Shown here one piece after another: positions 56,318-60,000 of a DNA stretch of 60,000 nucleotides. The notes beneath the pieces were generated by a model. It did no database searches, was not told the origin of the DNA, and saw only the letters and a list, made by a program, of their open reading frames with translations. This DNA is from Owenia fusiformis (Eukaryota; Annelida; Polychaeta; Sabellida; Oweniidae). The position numbers were made by a program, and so were the translations under genes. The stretch spans positions 29,632,828 through 29,692,827 of the forward strand of contig CAIIXF020000010.1 in the NCBI GenBank assembly GCA_903813345.2, written 5' to 3'. The number at the start of each line of letters is the position of its first letter. Within the stretch, counting starts at the first letter, position 1.

Positions 56318-58250
56318 ATGATACGTTTCAGCTTAACCATGAGGTATTGTAAGCTGATGCTTGTTGTCTGTGTAGTGGCTGCAATCATTGCTGTAAATGA
56401 TGCAAATGCCATTTGCGATAAGAGGTAATATGCATAAAAACACCTCACATTTTACCGTGCCTACTTTCTAACAAGAACAGCAGTTTAGTCTTAATATTTT
56501 GATACTGCTTTGATCACTGGATGTTACATTTTTCAATATGTGGATTTCTGCAGCTTAACTTTTCAATATCGTCCATATCGTCCATATTTTATCAGATATT
56601 AAAAATGTAGATGCCGGTAAAATGTTGGCACTCCTTTTGAAGATTTCAATTCTATTCCATTCTATTCTTTGCTGTTATTTTAATTCACTGGATATGCACA
56701 ATGATAGGTTTCACTTCAATTCTTGCTATATTTATAAACTCTTAATATTACGTGCATGGACATGGGGACAATTCGGGAAAATTTCAGAAAAAGCGGGCTA
56801 ATGTCAGTTTTAAGCGTCAATCTTTACCTTATAAAAAAGCTAACTATGTGTTTTATATATCATTTTGAAGTATTCTTTATTCGCATTTAAACTAAATTAT
56901 TTTTTCTTGAAAAGTTTGATGTGATCTACCATATTTTTAAAGTTAAACATACCCCGACATCGTCAAATAAGCTGTAAGACGTAACTCTTTACCCTTGCAC
57001 GGTTCGTTGAAATTGGGGTAACTCTTGAAATAACGATCAGAATCCCACTAAAATTTAACATTTTATTCAATGGAACATGCACATTAATGACGTCACAATT
57101 GCGTAACGGATACAGTTAGATTTTTCTTAAATGGACGCTTTTAACATTTTCAAAAGCGTGTAAGGTTTTGAAGCCGAATAGGACGAGCAAATTTTTTTAC
57201 TTTATTTAACATTTTAAATTAGGTCTGATTTGGAAAGAAATTAACTGCACAATGTTTTTCAGACGAAGTTAACAAAACAATAACTGGTTTGTTGATTTTA
57301 CAAATAATTTTTAAAAAAGAGCTGATTTTCGAGACTTGAAAAATGTAACGCATAAATCACCACAAATTCCATACATATCAATTATTACTAACGCATCAAG
57401 TAGATTGCCTGACCGCTTTTTAAATTCAAAAACATTTTAGAAATACTGTCTTCGAGATCCCTGTGATTGAATCAGTATAAATAAGGGTTATATACTGGGA
57501 GGTTTTTGATATGGGGTTTATCCAGAGGGAGATATGCATATCTACTTGAGGGACCGTAGAGTTTTCTAATTTTCTTTTTCAAATTACTTTTCAATTTTTT
57601 TATTTTTTCAACTTTTTTTCACATTTTTATAATTTTTTTCTATTTTTTTCCTTTTTTCAATTTTTTTTTATTTTTTCAATTTTATTTTCGAAGCGGGAAG
57701 ATATGCCCTGGAGCGGGAGATATGGAGGTTCAGGATATGGAAACCTCAAAATCAGGATACGGGATATATCTTACCAACTTATCTCCCTAAAACTCTACTT
57801 GGCATTGGATAAAATATTTTATTTTTAGGTTGACTAAACATGAAAAATGTAATGCTTGTCGTTTTTGACGTTATAAGCCTTTTTGCACCTTATATTGCTC
57901 ATTGTTTTGTTTTGGTATTTTGACGCCATAATGTTACGCTAATTGTCCCTAGTTTCGTGCGACGTGTATAAAGATTTTTTTCTTTTAAAAATAAACTGAT
58001 GTACACATATACAAAATACATATTTATTCAAATTACTTCAATCAATTAGTACTTCCAAAATAAAAAATGTATACAATAAAATGAAATCCATATTTATCAT
58101 TTTTTTAGCGAAGTGGTTGAAAAATCTGAGTGTCCAGGTGATCAGTTTTGTGGCGAGGCAGGATTCGTGTGCTGCAAAGTAACATACACTAGCGACAGAG
58201 TGGAAAATAATTGCGGGCCAAAGGATTTGTGTGATGGATTTTGTCAGTGA
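56318..58250 (+). CDS. Small secreted cysteine-rich peptide, two exons
   Basis: Exon 1 runs from the ATG at 56318 or, in frame, at 56339, to 56424. Exon 2 is 58109-58250. They join GTAATA/TTTTTTAG in phase to a 75-residue product (from 56339). The N-terminus is a clear signal peptide (LMLVVCVVAAIIAV, cleavage near ANA). The mature part carries eight Cys in the order C, C-x5-C-x6-CC, C-x5-C-x3-C. This size and layout fit secreted defence or toxin-like peptides of invertebrates, but I do not recognise the exact family. The intron of about 1.7 kb is phase 2 just after the signal region, a common site in such genes. A truncated duplicate of exon 1 lies at 53228-53327. Confidence 0.75.
57478..57780. 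repeat. Degenerate relative of the 30.58 kb repeat plus T-rich tract
   Basis: TATAAATAAGG, ACTGGGAGGTTT and GATATGGGGTTTATC resemble 30582-30640. A long T-rich low-complexity tract follows (57580-57690), then GGGAGATATG-type blocks that are partly inverted to the first. It lies in the peptide gene's intron. Confidence 0.45.
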
Positions 58251-58914
58251 TGACAATGTTAGACCCGAGCCTATATTATAATGGCACTATTTAATGGGAA
58301 AATACATTTCCAAAGAATACATTATTCTTTTGTTCCCCGTTATATATTTCATATATTTATTTATATTTACTAGTGATTAACAATACACGAACACGACAAT
58401 TTGGAAAATGAGATGCTCTTAACAAAATTTTGCATCACGGTCTTAAAATTCTCTTTAAAAAGTTTAATACATGCAATTATACGTAAAGACTTCCTTCCAT
58501 AGGTTTGACTACCAGAAGTTCCAATTTGGATCCTTTATCAAAACATCAAAACATCAATTCTAAAGAATTCATCAAATTTAATTCCGAAATTATTGTAACC
58601 AGGGAACAAAAATACAATCACAAATCTACAGGATTTGACTTGCTATCAAATAAAAACTTCAACTTGCCAAACGTATATAAGGGAATTTAACAATACTGAT
58701 GTTTTGAAAGAAGGGTAAATATGGTCGAGTCTTTAAGGATCCAGTACATAAATAACAATCATGCATCCTAATCTATGATTTAGAAGATGCCAGTAACAAT
58801 ATCGCATACCCCGAGGCTTCTAGAAAATTCAGGGGAAAAATACCCTTGGGGTTGTAAAACAAAATGAAAAAATCGAAAAAAAAGAATTTTGTAAAAATTG
58901 GAAAAATATGGCTC

Positions 58915-59170
58915 ATTTCTTCATTCTGAAAAATCGAGAGAAAATTGGGATTCTTATGAAATCAGGCGAAAAATCGGGGTTACAAAAACTAGATTGACAA
59001 TTCCAAAAAATCGGGCTAAATAAATTGGGAGAAGCATCAGGTTTTACAAAAAAATCTATAAATACGGAATTTGGAGTTTTTAGTGAAAATATGATGAGTA
59101 TATAATTAAATAGGGGTTTTGATTGAAAAAATGGGATACGCACTAAAAATAAATCGGGAATTGAAAGGGG
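58915..59170. repeat. Degenerate AAAATCGGGA repeat, second locus
   Basis: Same unit type and orientation as 1-345. The remaining 59170-60000 shows no gene. Confidence 0.55.
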
Positions 59171-60000
59171 AGGTTTAATAACATAGTAAATAATTTTTAT
59201 TTGTAACAAACCCCACTTCGAGGAGGATGCAATCTCGATATTCTGCCATATATAAAATTAGAATTCAAACATCCACCACATTCTTCACTCCCGAATTTAA
59301 ATCGCTAGCTTTGGTTTTAATATTTCCAAACAAAAAATTCCAAAACACAAAAGAAGTAATAGTCAGTTAGAATTTTAGAAAATAACGACATTCTGACATT
59401 TTCACTGTTGGAAAATATCGAGGGGCGTTCCTGGGAGCCAATCCTCATTGTCTCACTTGGTCAATTTCTTTAAACTTGGAGTCAGGCTTGTGAGATAAGT
59501 CTAAGTTATCATTCATCGCCTTGTTATTGTGTTACTGTATCAATATACAATAAACACCTAGTCTATGATGTTTCTGATATTTTGGAGATCCATGTGATAT
59601 TTTTCGAATTCAGGAACCCATCTATCAGCAGCATATCCGTACAATAAATGAATATAAATTTCGGGAATTTTTTTATTCTATTCGTGTGATAAACCCAACA
59701 GCAGATCATTTCCAGAAATATTATTTTATTGCCTAGCAGATATCAAATATCAACATTCACGGGTCAATTCGGTTCAAATATTGCTGCGCGATAATAGGAT
59801 ACAAATTTTTCATAATCATGTCATGGGCTTTATCATTCATTGGAATTGAATTTACCATGGGCGAAGGAGACAACAGATTTACTTTCGGTATAAAAGTCTG
59901 AGTGTTTTTCTAGTTTCCATTGCCCAATGTAGTATTGTAAATATTTGCGATATGTATTTCAAAAGAGTTTTAACAAATATATTATCCTACACTTAGTGTA

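Noticed and set aside
58913-59209. 98-codon minus frame rich in Phe/Pro
   Set aside because: It is a by-product of the AAAATCGGG repeat.

Overview
The window looks like AT-rich animal nuclear DNA. Genes are split by GT-AG introns, have long repeat-filled introns, and sit in a dense patchwork of DNA transposons, foldback elements, tRNA-derived repeats and one LINE fragment. The gene content (a PDE9A-type phosphodiesterase, a CYP2-like P450, a Mab-21/cGAS-like nucleotidyltransferase, a small secreted cysteine-rich peptide) and the repeats suggest a marine invertebrate, probably a lophotrochozoan such as a bivalve mollusc. The species is an inference and cannot be proved from this sequence.

Layout. 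886-14318 (+): a PDE9A-like cGMP phosphodiesterase gene. I could place 19 exons; one N-terminal exon between 954 and 2282 was not found. The gene has a pair of mutually exclusive catalytic-domain exons (9291-9404 / 9687-9800), two exons that cannot be joined to each other in frame (4751-4910 / 6126-6189), and two alternative 3' ends (12165-12248 / 13556-14318). 15.5-18.9 kb: small foldback elements. 19555-23515 (+): a complete five-exon CYP2-like P450 of 504 residues. 24-34 kb: repeats, tRNA-like repeat heads, a 49-bp tandem array, one broken and one fragmentary copy of an unrecognised gene, and a mariner-type element nested inside another inverted-repeat element. 34.6-35.8 kb (-): a LINE endonuclease fragment split by a hairpin-ended element. 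37.5-37.9 kb (-): the open copy of the unrecognised gene exon. 38.05-42.4 kb: a large inverted-repeat element carrying ten RFX X-box-like sites. 43.2-44.3 kb: a second mariner-type deletion derivative. 44709-46056 (-): a two-exon cGAS-like receptor with its acidic catalytic motif intact. 47360-47752 (+): a 130-residue protein with an N-myristoylation-type start. 49-50 kb: CACGTG-palindrome repeats and an AATAC microsatellite. 53.2-58.25 kb: a secreted Cys-rich peptide gene next to a truncated duplicate of its first exon, which is cut by a Tc1-like inverted-repeat element that itself contains an apparently intact tyrosine-recombinase (Crypton-like) element.

The most unusual structure is this Crypton-like element (54101-56136). 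It starts with a 135-bp imperfect hairpin and ends with the same short terminal motif as the hairpin-ended element at 34981-35465, although the hairpin sequences are unrelated. Structurally similar hairpin elements occur at 17.2 kb and 30.2 kb. This may be a family of tyrosine-recombinase elements, with short non-autonomous relatives, defined by a terminal hairpin. The two innate-immunity candidates (the cGAS-like receptor and the Cys-rich peptide) and the PDE9A alternative exons are the main host-gene points of interest.
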